Shown here piece by piece: positions 1 to 10,095 of a DNA stretch of 64,000 nt. Each line of letters starts with the position of its first letter. Position 1 is the first letter of the stretch. The notes beneath the pieces are model-generated. The model was not told the origin of the DNA, made no database searches, and saw nothing but the letters and a program-made list of their open reading frames with translations. The translations under genes and the position numbers were made by a program. This stretch comes from Merluccius polli (Eukaryota > Chordata > Actinopteri > Gadiformes > Merlucciidae), in contig JAOPHQ010000569.1 in NCBI GenBank assembly GCA_030340625.1, forward strand, positions 248,001 through 312,000, given 5' to 3'.

Positions 1-724
1 AAAGACACCATGAAATCGGTTGAGGGTTCCCATGGCCCTCCTATGCAGCCTGCCTTAGCTTAATATACAACTGGCTAGGTTGGTAACTTTCCAGACACAT
101 CCTCAAATCACATGCCTTCCAGGTTATGATCTGCCCTCATTGTAAGTGAATATGTTACATTGCAAATGTATTGAATGAATGCCATTTCACATTGTCCTTA
201 AAAAGAGATTATTCAAGAGGTAGCTGTTGGTCTTAAGATCTGTATCTGTACATATCTGTAAATATCTGCACAAATAAATAGAGCATTTCAAATGAATTCA
301 TATAAAATAAAAATGTAATTCAAAGAGATAAACAATCTCTTTTTCAAGAGTGTCCTGGCCAAGACAGGCAGCAGCACAGTTACAGTGTTGCAACAATTTT
401 GAAAATGAAAACAGAGCACATTTTTGAAAACATTTTACTTGCATATGTTCTTTTGGTAATGATTATAATCATGTTCTAAGAATAAAAAATGTTTTTCCCG
501 CGATTCGCAGGGGCATGTCACTCGGGGTGATGAGATAATTGTCCCTAAGCGATTTGGAGTGAATCCAAGTCATGGATCAAGAGAAAATTGTGTTTATATG
601 TGTTTATTATATATTTTGAGCATTAGCGCGTAGCTTTGTTTTTTTTTTTAATGGACACTGTGACGTAATCTTTTGAGCGATCAACATGAAACTTGGCGGG
701 CTAGTTAAGTGGGATGTCCTCTAT
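1..724. other. Flanking DNA, no gene recognised (probable adck1 intron)
   Basis: AT-rich sequence with no ORF, RNA gene or complete repeat that I recognise. It lies 5' of the adck1 exon at 7459, so it is probably intronic; that is inference from gene direction. Confidence 0.4.
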
Positions 725-728
725 GTGC

Positions 729-1101
729 TGTGGTAACTCGGGGGGGTAGAGGAGGCTCAAGGTAAAACACCAGGCAGGAAGTGAGGGTCCAAAGCCTCAA
801 ACGGCGGTTTATTTCTCACAACACAAGGGAATGTCTCAATACAAGGTCAAGTGTCCGCCGTGCGGCTCACTCTGGGTCGGCTGGGTCCTCGACGTCGTCC
901 TCTCTTCCACTCGACTGTGTGACCCCTTCTGTCGGTCAGTGGCTGCCTTTTAACACCTGGGTGCCGTTTACCCAGGTGTTCCTCGTTGGGCCGATTAGGG
1001 CACTCGGGAGGCCGGGATTTGTCGCCAGCTATTGGCCACCGGCGGTATATACCGGCCTCCACTCTCCCGAATAGGGGGCGTGGTCGCGGAGGGATGCCAC
1101 A
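729..1101 (-). repeat. 3' LTR of Gmr1-like element
   Basis: 373-bp LTR, almost identical to 5508-5880; I see differences near 937 (a/g) and near 1073 (a/g). On the minus strand it carries a GGTATATACC TATA-like box and an AATAAA signal within the shared U3/R region. The pol reading frame stays open into this LTR and ends at 847. Confidence 0.93.
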
Positions 1102-2493
1102 CACTCCCCCCCTTTGCTCACGCCCCTCCGTGCGCGGGGCCCAGCCCCCGCACGCATCCCGACGGGACAAGGCGTCGACGTTGGTGTGTTCCCGTCCCGG
1201 CCTATGCTCCACGGTGAAGGAGTACGGCTGTAGGGACAGGAACCACCTCGTGACCCGGGCGTTGGTGTCCTTGGCGGTGGCCATCCACTTTAGTGGGGCG
1301 TGGTCCGTCACCAGGATGAACTGGTGTCCTAGGAGATAATAGTTTAGTTTAGTCACGGCCCACTTGATGGCCAACGCCTCCTTCTCTACCGTGCTATAGT
1401 TCCGCTCGTGGGGGAGGAGTTTCCGGCTGAGGTAGGTCACCGGATGCTCCTCCCCGTTCCGGCTCTGGGACAGGACCCCTCCTAGTCCCACGTCGGACGC
1501 GTCTGTGTGTAGGGTGAAAGGGAGGTTAAAATCAGGGGTCACTATCAACGGCTCCTTACATAGGGCCCCCCGTAGGTCCTCGAAAGCCCTCCTCGCCGCC
1601 TCGGTCCACTGGACCCTATCCGGGAGGGCCTTCCGGGTGAGATCGTTCAAGGGGCCGGCCAGAGTGGCATATCCCGGGATAAAGCGTTGGTAATACCCCA
1701 CCAGCCCCAAAAACGATCTCACCTGCTTCTTGGTCTGCGGTTGAGGCCACTCCCGGATAGCTGCCACTTTGTCCTCCTGGGGCCGCACGTTCCCCCTCCC
1801 CACCCGGTAACCCAGGTAGGCCGTCTCGACCCGCCCCAACCTGCATTTTGCCGGGTTGGCGGTGAGCCCAGCTGCTCGTAAGCCGTTGAGCACGGCTCTT
1901 ACGTGCCCGACGTGCTCGTCCCAACTGGAGCTGTGCACGATGATGTCGTCAATGTAGGCCGCTGCGTAGCTGCAGTGCGGCCTTAGGACCTGATCCATCA
2001 TCCGCTGGAAGGTAGCGGGGGCCCCGTGGACACCAAAGGGCAGGACGGTGTACTGGAACAGGCCCCCTGGTGTCGCAAAGGCCGTCTTCTCCCGTGAGGA
2101 CGGGGTCAGGGGGACCTGCCAGTACCCCTTGGTCAGGTCCAGCGTGGACAGGTACCGAGCCGGCCCCAGCCGCTCGATAAGTTCGTCCACTCTAGGCATG
2201 GGGTAGGAGTCAAAGTCAGACACTTCATTAAGTCGGCGGAAGTCATTGCAAAACCTAAATGTACCGTCCGGTTTGGGCACCAGCACAATAGGGCTGGCCC
2301 ACGCGCTACGCGACTCCTCGATTACCCCGAGGTTCAGCATTCGCTCTACCTCAGTCCGAATTGCGTGACGTCGGGACTCGGGCACCCGGTAGGGCGGGAT
2401 CCGGACCGTCACCCCCGGCGGGGTCCGAATCTCGTGGGAGGTAACCGAGGTCCGCCCCGGTGTGTCCGAGAACACGTCCCGGTTCTGAAGCAC
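847..2493 (-). pseudogene. Reverse transcriptase-RNase H of Gmr1-like element
   Basis: Open frame of 548 codons encoding the C-terminal half of Pol. Residues about 40-240 are reverse transcriptase, with the LPFGVHGAPATFQRMM block (151-166) and the YIDD active site (180-183). A connection region follows (about 250-320, with FLGLVGYYQRFI). RNase H starts at THTDAS-like residues 328-333 and has a further TDH at 396-398; VDALSRR closes the domain near 445. The remaining hundred codons read through the purine tract into the 3' LTR. The first M is arbitrary: the frame continues upstream, and the integrase frame meets it near 2502 with a one-base phase change, so I treat this as part of a broken gag-pol and not a separate gene. 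Confidence 0.92.
1102..1125 (-). other. Polypurine tract
   Basis: Read on the minus strand, the bases just before the 3' LTR are GAGCAAAGGGGGGGAGTG, a purine tract in the place expected for the plus-strand primer. It lies inside the open pol frame. Confidence 0.8.
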
Positions 2494-3463
2494 CAGCTCG
2501 CTTAAATTCCTGTCTCTGGGCAGGGCTAAGGTCGGTCCCCAGCGGCACGTCAGGGATCGGGGTTTGTGCCATCAAGGCCAGGGGTGGTGGCAGTGGAGGG
2601 TCGCCGCTACCCCTCCATTGTTTTAATATGTTCACGTGATAGAGCTGTGTGGGCTTGCGTCTCCCCGGTTGTCGCACCCTATAATTTACCGGCCCTACGG
2701 CCTCTACCACCTCATACGGGCCCTGCCACTTTGCGAGGAACTTGCATTCGCTGGTCGGCACCAGGACGAGGACCTGATCGCCCGGTCGGAAGGTCCGGAT
2801 GCGCGCCCCCTTATTATATATGCGGGCTTGGGCCTGTTGAGCGCGGGAGAGGTGGTCCCGGACTATGGGCCACACTTTGGCCATTCGGTCCCTGAAGAGC
2901 TCCACATGCTCAATAGTGGTTCTATGTGGGGAGGGGTGACTCTCCCACGCCTCCTTCGCCAGGTCCAATATTCCACGGGGCCTCCTCCCATACAGGAGTT
3001 CAAAGGGCGAGAACCCCGTGGAAGCCTGGGACACCTCGCGAATAGCGAAGAGGACGTGGGGAAGGAGCTGGTCCCAATTCTTCCCGTCCGCCGTGATGCA
3101 CTTTTTTTGCATCTGTTTTAGTGTCTGGTTAAAACGTTCGACTAGCCCGTCCGTCTGCGGGTGGTACACCGAGGTCCTGAGTTGTGTGACCTGTAATAGT
3201 TTTAACAATTCCTTGACTACGCGAGACATAAAGCACGTTCCCTGGTCGGTGAGTATCTCCTTCGGGAGCCCCACCCGGCTAAATAGGAGCGTTAGCTCTC
3301 GGGCTACCGCCTTGCTGGTCGCCGCACGCAGGGGAAGGGCCTCGGGGTATCGGGTCGCGTAATCGAGTATGACGAGCAGGTAACGATGGCCCCGACTAGT
3401 CTTGGGTAGGGGACCCACAATGTCTAGCGCGATTCGCTCAAATGGGGTCTCTATGATGGGCAT
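2351..3463 (-). pseudogene. Integrase core and C-terminal module of Gmr1-like element
   Basis: Frame of 370 codons holding the integrase catalytic core. The acidic residues are D14 (in IALDIVGP), D73 (in LTDQGT) and E109 (in LVERFN), with 35 residues between the last two, giving the DD35E layout of retroviral-type integrases. A basic C-terminal module follows with KWQGPYEV and YHVNILKQW, matching the GPY/F module of Ty3/gypsy integrases. The last ~70 codons (from about 2560) are out of frame with the reverse transcriptase they should join. The start is not natural: the zinc-binding part lies upstream in another frame, separated by the homopolymer at 3482-3499. Confidence 0.92.
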
Positions 3464-3644
3464 CGGGAATGAGCGGGCTTCGCCCCCCCCCCCCCCCCCG
3501 CGGCGCTACGCGTTGGCATTCCGCACACTCCTGGCAGTAACGCTCTACATCCTTACGCACCCCGGGCCAATAAAACCTCGCCACTACTCGTTCGCGTGTT
3601 TTGTCCATGCCCAGATGTGCCCCGAGCAAGTGTGTGTGGGCCAT
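3438..3644 (-). pseudogene. Integrase N-terminal zinc domain, frame-shifted piece
   Basis: 68-codon frame with an HHCC-type zinc site: histidines in HTHLLGAH near the start and CQECAEC about 35 residues on. It then runs into a stretch of G codons made by a C run on the plus strand (3482-3499) and loses frame with the integrase core. The Gag-protease frame upstream overlaps this segment in another phase, with a phase change near 3685. The homopolymer may be a sequencing or assembly length error, so the break there could be artificial. Confidence 0.85.
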
Positions 3645-5382
3645 GAATAAAACTTTGCTTACATAGGGTCGCAGGGACTACGAATTGCCGTATGACCTCC
3701 CCCCCCCGTTCGTCGACCCTATACAGCAGACCTTGTTGGGTGCAAAAGTGGGGGTAGGTCAGGTGGCCCACCGAGTCCCTCACCTGACCGTCGTGGGCGA
3801 CCACCTGTCCCCACGCATGCCGCAGGGCGTCGTCCCTGTGCTGGGCCGTGGCGAACTGGCCTGGCCGGGCCGAGTTCTCCCCCCCAGCCTGGGCGAAGTC
3901 CGACAGCTCGGTTAGGGGGGAGCTCTCGGGCTCAGCGGGAGAGTTCCCCCTCTCGGAGGCGGTGACGGTGTCAGAACCAGGCCTGGTTCCGTCTCCCGGT
4001 CGTACCGGGTCCCCGGTGGATCGGGCCGGGCTTCCCGGCGCTGACGGACCCTCTCCTCCGGAGTCCGGCTCGTCACCCGACCCGGTTGTTCTGGCCGTCG
4101 CTCGGCGGGTCGCTCCCAGGGCTGGTCCGTGGTCTGCGGTGGTCCCTCGGGTCATCGGTCGCCGTGCCTCTAGCTGGTCCGGTCTTCCGCTTCGTCCGGC
4201 CGGGCGCCGCAGCTCCCGTCCTCCTCGGTCCCTCCTCGCTGGGCTCCAGAATCGAGCGAAGATGGGGCAGTCCCGGCCGATCAGGAACGGTACCGGGAGG
4301 GTCGGTACTATTCCGGCCCGGGCTACGAAGACCCCCTGTGGTGTGCGTACAACCACGTGGCAGGTTTCATAAGTTCGAGTGTCCCCGTGGACACAGGAAA
4401 CCTGCATCGGGGTTCCCGGTCTCCCCCCGGCTAGGTCGGCCCTCATCAAGGTCACGGCACTCCCTGTGTCCAGCAGGGCATGAGTGTCCTGGTGCATCAC
4501 CTTGATGGGGACGGTGGGGGAGTCCTTGGCCCCTTGGGCCCAGCAGGTGGCCAGCATACAGGCGGGTTGGTCTCCCGGCCATTTGCCCGCGGAGGGCATG
4601 GGGACGTCCTGTCGGTCGGGACAGTCACGGGCTAGGTGTCCGCAGTGGTAGCAGGACCGGAGCTCGGGTTCCCCTCGTTCTCTGGGCGTGGGGAACGGTC
4701 CGGTCCTCGGCAGCGGGGTCGGAGTCCCTCTCCGGACGGGCCGGGGAGTGGGTCTCGGGTCCGCCGCCAGCCGTTGCGCCACCTGCCAGTGCTCCAGCTG
4801 GCGAAAGAGGTCGTCCACGGTCTCGGGATAGTGGTGGGCCAGGACCCTCCGGGCGTCGGGGGGCAGCTGTCTCACGGTGTTGTCCACCACGACCCGATCC
4901 ACGGGGCTGGGTCCCTCTCCCTCGACTAACCACCTCCGGGCTAGCCGACATTGGCGGGCTACCTGGGTCCGGACGGGTCCTCGGACGTCGAACGACCACT
5001 CACGGAACTTTAGGGCCTTTGCCGCAAGGCTATGGCCGTAGTAGGCCAAGATGGTCGCCTTGAGTGCGGGGTATCGTCCCGCGTCCCCGGGGCTGAGGTC
5101 CTGACTCGCTTGCTGGGCAGGTCCGGTTAAGAACGGGGTAACGATGTAGGCCCACTGGGCCTCGGGCCACCTCTCTTGGATCGCCACCCGCTCAAATGTC
5201 TCTAGGTATGCCTCCACTTCGTCGTCGGGACCTAGCTTGGTGAGCCGACTCGTGGGGGCGGTGGACGGTGGGGCCTGGGTGGCCTGCTGGGTCAGGCGGA
5301 GTACCGCCTCGGTCAACAGGTCCAGTCTGTGGTCCGAATCTCTGGGACCGGCTGGTCCTGCGGTTGCTCCGGGGTTCTGCAT
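3553..5382 (-). pseudogene. Gag-protease polyprotein of Gmr1-like element
   Basis: 609-codon frame starting at the first M after the leader. Residues about 48-205 form a helical capsid-like region (EVEAYLETFERVA, FREWSF) of the kind related to vertebrate SCAN domains. A basic proline-rich stretch follows, then a zinc knuckle at 244-254 (CYHCGHLARDC) that is three residues shorter than the usual CX2CX4HX4C. An aspartic protease follows with LLDTGSA at 303-309 and FLIGRDC further on. After a low-complexity linker the frame enters the integrase zinc region and loses phase near 3685. Gag and protease share one frame with no visible frameshift site between them. SCAN/Gmr1 Gag kinship is established knowledge; this copy's membership is my inference from motifs. 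Confidence 0.9.
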
Positions 5383-5487
5383 CGTCGTCCTCGGGTAGGC
5401 CCCTCCGCCAACGGCGGAACCGCATGAAAAAAAAACCCCGATAAAACACGGGGTTGGGTCCTACCGTGAGCCGTGCGTGGACCGAGT

Positions 5488-5505
5488 TGCCGGCATTCTC
5501 CACCA
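5488..5505 (-). other. Primer binding site, tRNA-Ala(AGC)-like
   Basis: On the minus strand, two bases after the 5' LTR, TGGTGGAGAATGCCGGCA complements the 3' end of a vertebrate tRNA-Ala(AGC) with about 17 of 18 matches. The tRNA sequence is from general knowledge and was not searched here. Confidence 0.65.
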
Positions 5506-5507
5506 TA

Positions 5508-5880
5508 TGTGGTAACTCGGGGGGGTAGAGGAGGCTCAAGGTAAAACACCAGGCAGGAAGTGAGGGTCCAAAGCCTCAAACGGCGGTTTATTTCTCACAA
5601 CACAAGGGAATGTCTCAATACAAGGTCAAGTGTCCGCCGTGCGGCTCACTCTGGGTCGGCTGGGTCCTCGACGTCGTCCTCTCTTCCACTCGACTGTGTG
5701 ACCCCTTCTGTCGGTCGGTGGCTGCCTTTTAACACCTGGGTGCCGTTTACCCAGGTGTTCCTCGTTGGGCCGATTAGGGCACTCGGGAGGCCGGGATTTG
5801 TCGCCAGCTATTGGCCACCGGCGGTATATACCGGCCTCCACTCTCCCGAATGGGGGGCGTGGTCGCGGAGGGATGCCACA
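5508..5880 (-). repeat. 5' LTR of Gmr1-like element
   Basis: 373-bp LTR identical to 729-1101 apart from about two substitutions. It is followed by GTGC (5881-5884), the right copy of the target-site duplication. Confidence 0.93.
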
Positions 5881-5884
5881 GTGC

Positions 5885-7424
5885 ATACTGACTTTTAAGG
5901 CTCTGGGCCCTTCTGACGCAGATTTGGGATTGATAGAATATTGCAAAATGTATTAAAATGGACATTGAAGCGAACTTGTGATTGAAAGAATAATGTTTGC
6001 TAATGTAAATAATTGGATCTCCACATAACTCAGCCAATTTGTATTTTATCAAAATTCCAAATAAGGTTCAGAGGCATATCCATAGAGCATGTATACCAAA
6101 TTTGGTGTCACTTGGAGTGGTGGTTATTCAGAAGATTTTTTAGGTTTTCCTAAAACTTTCACTGTACAGAAAAATCACTCGAAATAAAAAATTATAATAA
6201 GACAACAATAGGGAAACTGTGAATACCTAATTATATATATTTCAGTACATCTATATAGCCTAGCCACTAGGCTATATAAAAAATCTGCTTTGAGTGCTTT
6301 CAAATATACTAGGCCCTAATGAATTTCAGAGCACTCAAAGCAGATTTGTTTTGGGGGGGACATTTCATCCACTAGTTTGTAGCACCCACCATGTATTGTC
6401 TTTTAACAAAATGAAATAAACTCTAGCCAGCTCTTTATGTGAGAACTGGTAATCGCCTGAGGAAAAAGTGTTTCGACAAGATGACAATGGCCCCTTAACT
6501 TTCGAATAATTGCTCCTGCATAAGTAGATTTTTAAAATAGGACTAGAATCAGGAGCAGTGACATGAAATCACAGAGATCATTGCACTTTTACCTCACCAA
6601 CCTTATTAAAATTACACACAATGTGAAACAATTAGAGGGAAAACATCTTGCTCACCGGCTCAGATCGATCCGGTTTGCCCTAATACACAGAGCAAAGACC
6701 AAGATAGGCAGATACATCTAACTGCTAAACACAATGAATGTAAACACACAAAAAATGGCTAGCCAATGTAACCAGGATTTCTAGCACAGGGACTTGAGCC
6801 AGTCAAACGTGAGCCAGGTCAAACAGAGGAAAGTGACTCAGCACACTTTTTTCTCTCTCTCCTCTCTCTCATATGTAAACATACTGCATTTAGACATTCA
6901 TAAGGATAAAACTGTCGGAAGAAGACCTTGATTAGTGAGCCTTAGCTTTAAACAATGTACAATTTAATTAGGTGAGTGTTGCTAGGCAGCGCTCAGCTAT
7001 TGTTATTATTAAGCTTTATTAATATTCTTTCTTTATTATTCTCTACAAACTTTGGCACCTATCTCCTTCCACAATTTTTCACATAGACTCCAGTCAAACT
7101 GAAAATGTTCATCTTGGCTTGGAATTGTGCACTATTCAAATTTTGTATATTTTATGTATTTTTCAAATATTTTATACTTTTTGAAATATTCAACTTTTAA
7201 ACATAATGGAAGTCAATTTATCTGAGACTTCAACTGTATTGGTGCAGAAATACACAATACAAAAAAATGAAATACTGTTTAGGATATAATCTAAATCTAA
7301 TACTCAACTAATATGGTGCACTTATATGGTGCACATTCATAGACATAGCACATATTGAAATGTGACGCAGCCTTCGATCGATCACTAATAAAGAACTCAT
7401 GGGGCAGAGAAGTCTAAGCTTGTT
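5885..7424. other. AT-rich intron with small hairpins
   Basis: No exon recognised. It holds a perfect 18-bp inverted repeat (6281-6298 with 6330-6347) and a shorter palindrome around 6252-6278. These look like the remains of small foldback elements. Confidence 0.5.
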
Positions 7425-7458
7425 CCCCCCCCCCCCCCCCCCCCTCGCCTTCTGCCAG

Positions 7459-7652
7459 GATGTGGAGATCCGCAGCAACGTGTCGCACTACCTGCCCCAG
7501 ATCAGTGAGCTGCTCAACAGGGTGCCGCGACAGATGCTGCTGCTGTTCAAGACCAACGACCTCCTGCGGGGCATCGAGACGGCGCTGCAGACGCGTGCCG
7601 CTTCCTCCTCCTTCCTCAACATGTCCCGCTGTTGCATCCGCGCCCTAGCCAG
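7459..7652 (+). CDS. adck1: adck1-like penultimate coding exon
   Basis: 194-bp exon encoding a piece of an ADCK1-like member of the aarF/ABC1/UbiB atypical kinase family, mitochondrial proteins linked to lipid and coenzyme Q biology. The translation starts DVEIRSNVSHYLPQI and includes VPRQMLLLFKTNDLL and SFLNMSRCCIRALA, which I recognise as the conserved C-terminal region of vertebrate ADCK1, beyond the kinase-like core. The acceptor is TTCTGCCAG at 7450-7458, preceded by a C run (about 7425-7444). The donor is CCAG|gt at 7652/7653, leaving two bases of a split codon that match the one base at the start of the exon at 13959. Base use is GC-rich and codon-like, unlike the AT-rich flanks. Upstream exons are not in view. 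Identification is from memory, not a search. Confidence 0.85.
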
Positions 7653-7658
7653 GTCTTC

Positions 7659-7966
7659 CCCCTCTCCCTTCCACATCCATACACACCCTATCTCCCTTCC
7701 ACATCCATACACACCCTATCTCCCTTTCACATCCATACACACCCTATCTCCCATCCACATCCAAACAAACCCTATCTCCCTTCCACATACATACACACCC
7801 TATCTCCCTTCCACATCTATACACACCCTATCTCCATTGCACATCCAAACCCATACACACCCTATCTCCCTTCTACATCTATGTGCACCCTATCTCCCTT
7901 CTGAATATATACAAACCCCATCTCCCTTCTGTCTCTATACACAGCCTATGTCCCGTTCACATCTAT
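7659..7966. repeat. 28-bp minisatellite next to the adck1 donor
   Basis: About eleven copies of a 28-bp unit (core CCCTATCTCCC plus CACATCCATACACA), with the phase clearest at 7687, 7715 and 7743. Copies degrade toward the right. The array starts a few bases after the exon donor. Confidence 0.85.
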
Positions 7967-8040
7967 ACATGCATCATCTGTATACTTGATGTAATTGGAC
8001 TCTTTGGCATCTAACATATCTAGTACACACACATATATAT

Positions 8041-8061
8041 GTGTGTGTGTGTGTGTGTGTG
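8041..8061. repeat. (GT)n microsatellite
   Basis: Dinucleotide run in the adck1 intron; a (CT)n run follows at 8197-8217 and another (GT)n at 8718-8746. Confidence 0.9.
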
Positions 8062-8191
8062 TTAAAAATGCCATGCAGCTGCATACACACACTCAGAAAC
8101 AGACCCGCTCACTCTGACAAACAAAAACGTTTCTATAATCTCCTCTTTTTTTACCTCTTCCATCCCATACTCTATTTTGTCATCCCTCCCT

Positions 8192-8223
<32 letters not shown>

Positions 8224-8713
8224 AGCGTGATTATATTGACCCTCATCTACTAAGCTAATGGCCTGCCGCTAGCTTAGGTGCTAGTAGCCACCCCGACCAC
8301 TGATTTGCTGATGAACACTTCTATGTCTCAGTCAATCTTTAAGTATCAAGAGAACAAACAGTGGGAAAGTGGGGCGCGAAAAGATTGGTCGAACTTTGGT
8401 TGCAAAGTTGTTTGACATGCCCCGTTACTATAGTAGGGTCACATGAACAAGAATTGTCGTCATACTAAATTAGGCACAATTGATATTGTAATCTGGTAAA
8501 GTATCTGATGATATTTTGTTAAAAGAAATCGTATTGAATCAGGTAGATAATTAAGGTTGCGCTATTGGTTACCAATCAGAAAAAACTTTACAACCCGATA
8601 TATAAAACATTTTTCTCTAAGAATATGTTGATACTACTTTTACATCTTGTAATGCCATAAATAATGCAGTGGTATGCTGTAACAGGACAATGCTCTGCTA
8701 GCACATCGGAAAA

Positions 8714-8754
<41 letters not shown>

Positions 8755-9420
8755 TCTTGGTTGTAATTTCTGCAGTCAAATGTTGAAACCATGAGGACAT
8801 AATACTTCCCTGTTCCTTTAACATAAACCTTTAATTATATTGATCACAAATCACAATTATTCAAACATTATATATTGTATGTATGATATTCCCTACACAA
8901 AGATATATGCTTAACATAATGGCAGAAATAAAATAATTAATAGGTAGATGAGGCATCCCAATGAGCCCAACGCCCACACACCGTCAATCAACCTGGAATA
9001 AGCCCAGGTTCTACACATTCTGATCAACACTCATTCATTGAATAATCTAAGGTAGCAGGCAAACGAGTGATTATGACTTAATAATGAGGGTATGAGGTTT
9101 CCAACTCAACGTGTTTCTATTCCAGCTGATTTTTTTTGTTTGGGGGGCGTTCCATGCACACAGCCAGTGCAAGTTGTCATATAGGCCTACTTCATCTAAA
9201 ATTGATTTGACAAATTCCTCATAGTCTAAGGAATTAATAAATGTTAAGTGGTAATTCCCTGCATGTTTATGTTCAGGTTTATGAGCCTTGAAGGCTTTGA
9301 TTGAGCTCAGCATTTGGGTTTTCTTCTGAATCAAAACTGCCCACACGCGTGTTTTGGGAAATGCATGCACAGTGCCCGTGCATAATAACAATCTCACTAA
9401 GTAATACATAGAACAAATAT
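8062..9420. other. Intron, no gene recognised
   Basis: AT-rich sequence with short microsatellites. A minus-strand frame at 9071-9445 resembles no family I can name and may belong to the element whose terminus lies near 9536. Confidence 0.4.
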
Positions 9421-9536
9421 TTTGGGTATTTTTTATTAAAATCATAAAAAATCTCCCGGATTTGATTCATGTCAGTCCGGGAGATGGGGTCGGATTCTGG
9501 GAGACCCGGTCAAATCGGGAGAGTTGGCAACCCTAG
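9420..9536 (-). mobile_element. DNA-transposon terminus, fragment
   Basis: The end CTAGGGTTGCCAACTCTCCC on the minus strand at about 9536 has the look of a terminal inverted repeat, followed inward by short palindromic CTCCCGG motifs. I did not find the partner end. Confidence 0.4.
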
Positions 9537-9539
9537 CGT

Positions 9540-10095
9540 ATGTAGCAGTCACAATGGAAAAAGCTTTCCGTACTAATGATAACACGTTGGTAATTTGAAT
9601 AGACTACACTTAGTCTTTTTGCCTTTTCTGGTGGCCCAGACAACACTGGTATGCTTCCTTTTCAGGTGTTCGTGCATGGCGGTAGTGCTGCTATGAAATA
9701 CAGATATTTTGCACAGTGAGCAAATGATCGTTTGTTATTAGCTAATTGACAGTATTCCCATACTTTCAACGCTTTCGGTCTGGGGAAACCTTTGCACGCC
9801 ACCTATTTGGCAGCAGACTCTGCTGCAGCCGCCATGTTTTTTTATATCTGTAGGTGTTGACAGGAGCCGACCAATGACGGGACTGAATGAAGCGACTGAC
9901 GTGAACGCAGCGATTATGCAGTGATATTGAAGTAATTTAGTAAACACATTCATTATAACAAATTGAACAAATTGCGTTTTCGAAATTAAAAAGAGATACA
10001 ATCATAAAAAAACATGCATCGATTAAAGAATATTGACGTCGACGCATTTTCATCGTCGCCAACATCGATGATGTCGATGAATCATGGCAGCCCTG
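9540..10095 (-). mobile_element. hAT transposon 5' fragment with BED finger
   Basis: The right edge reads CAGGGCTGCCATGATTC on the minus strand, a hAT-like terminus, followed by direct and inverted ATCGATG/CGTCGAC subterminal repeats (10020-10080). Inward, a start codon at 9835-9833 leads to a frame with a stop, and around 9725-9648 a BED-type zinc finger reads ICSLCKISVFHSSTTAMHEH followed by LKRKH. The other end is missing; another transposon terminus abuts at 9536. Confidence 0.65.
9648..9835 (-). pseudogene. hAT transposase N-terminal BED zinc finger, broken
   Basis: Reading from the ATG at 9835 there is a short alanine-rich N-terminus, an in-frame stop after about ten codons, then a CxxC ... 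HxxH...H BED finger in a shifted frame. BED fingers bind DNA in hAT transposases. No catalytic RNase-H region is present, so this is a dead fragment. Confidence 0.6.

Larger units (their letters stand above)
729..5880 (-). mobile_element. Gmr1-like Ty3/gypsy LTR retrotransposon
   Basis: Nearly complete 5,152-bp LTR retrotransposon read on the minus strand. Both LTRs are 373 bp, start TGTGG and end CCACA, and are flanked by a 4-bp duplication GTGC (725-728 and 5881-5884). Minus-strand order is 5' LTR, primer site, Gag, zinc knuckle, protease, integrase zinc domain, integrase core, GPY-like module, reverse transcriptase, RNase H, purine tract, 3' LTR. Integrase before reverse transcriptase is the Ty1/copia order, but the protein sequences are of Ty3/gypsy type; this combination is known for the Gmr1 group of deuterostome elements. 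Pol is broken by frame changes near 3685, 3482-3499 and 2502, so this copy is not a clean autonomous element. The LTRs differ at only about two positions, which implies a recent insertion. Confidence 0.93.

Noticed and set aside
3848..4505. Plus-strand frames of 139-174 codons
   Set aside because: Antisense shadows of the Gag-protease gene in GC-rich DNA.
7632..7989. Extension of the adck1 exon frame into the H/P/Y-rich repeat
   Set aside because: Past the donor at 7653 the frame is minisatellite translation; phase matching with the exon at 13959 shows the exon ends at 7652.
9071..9445. 124-codon minus-strand frame as a host gene
   Set aside because: No recognisable domain, lies next to transposon termini, and the frame decays at both sides.
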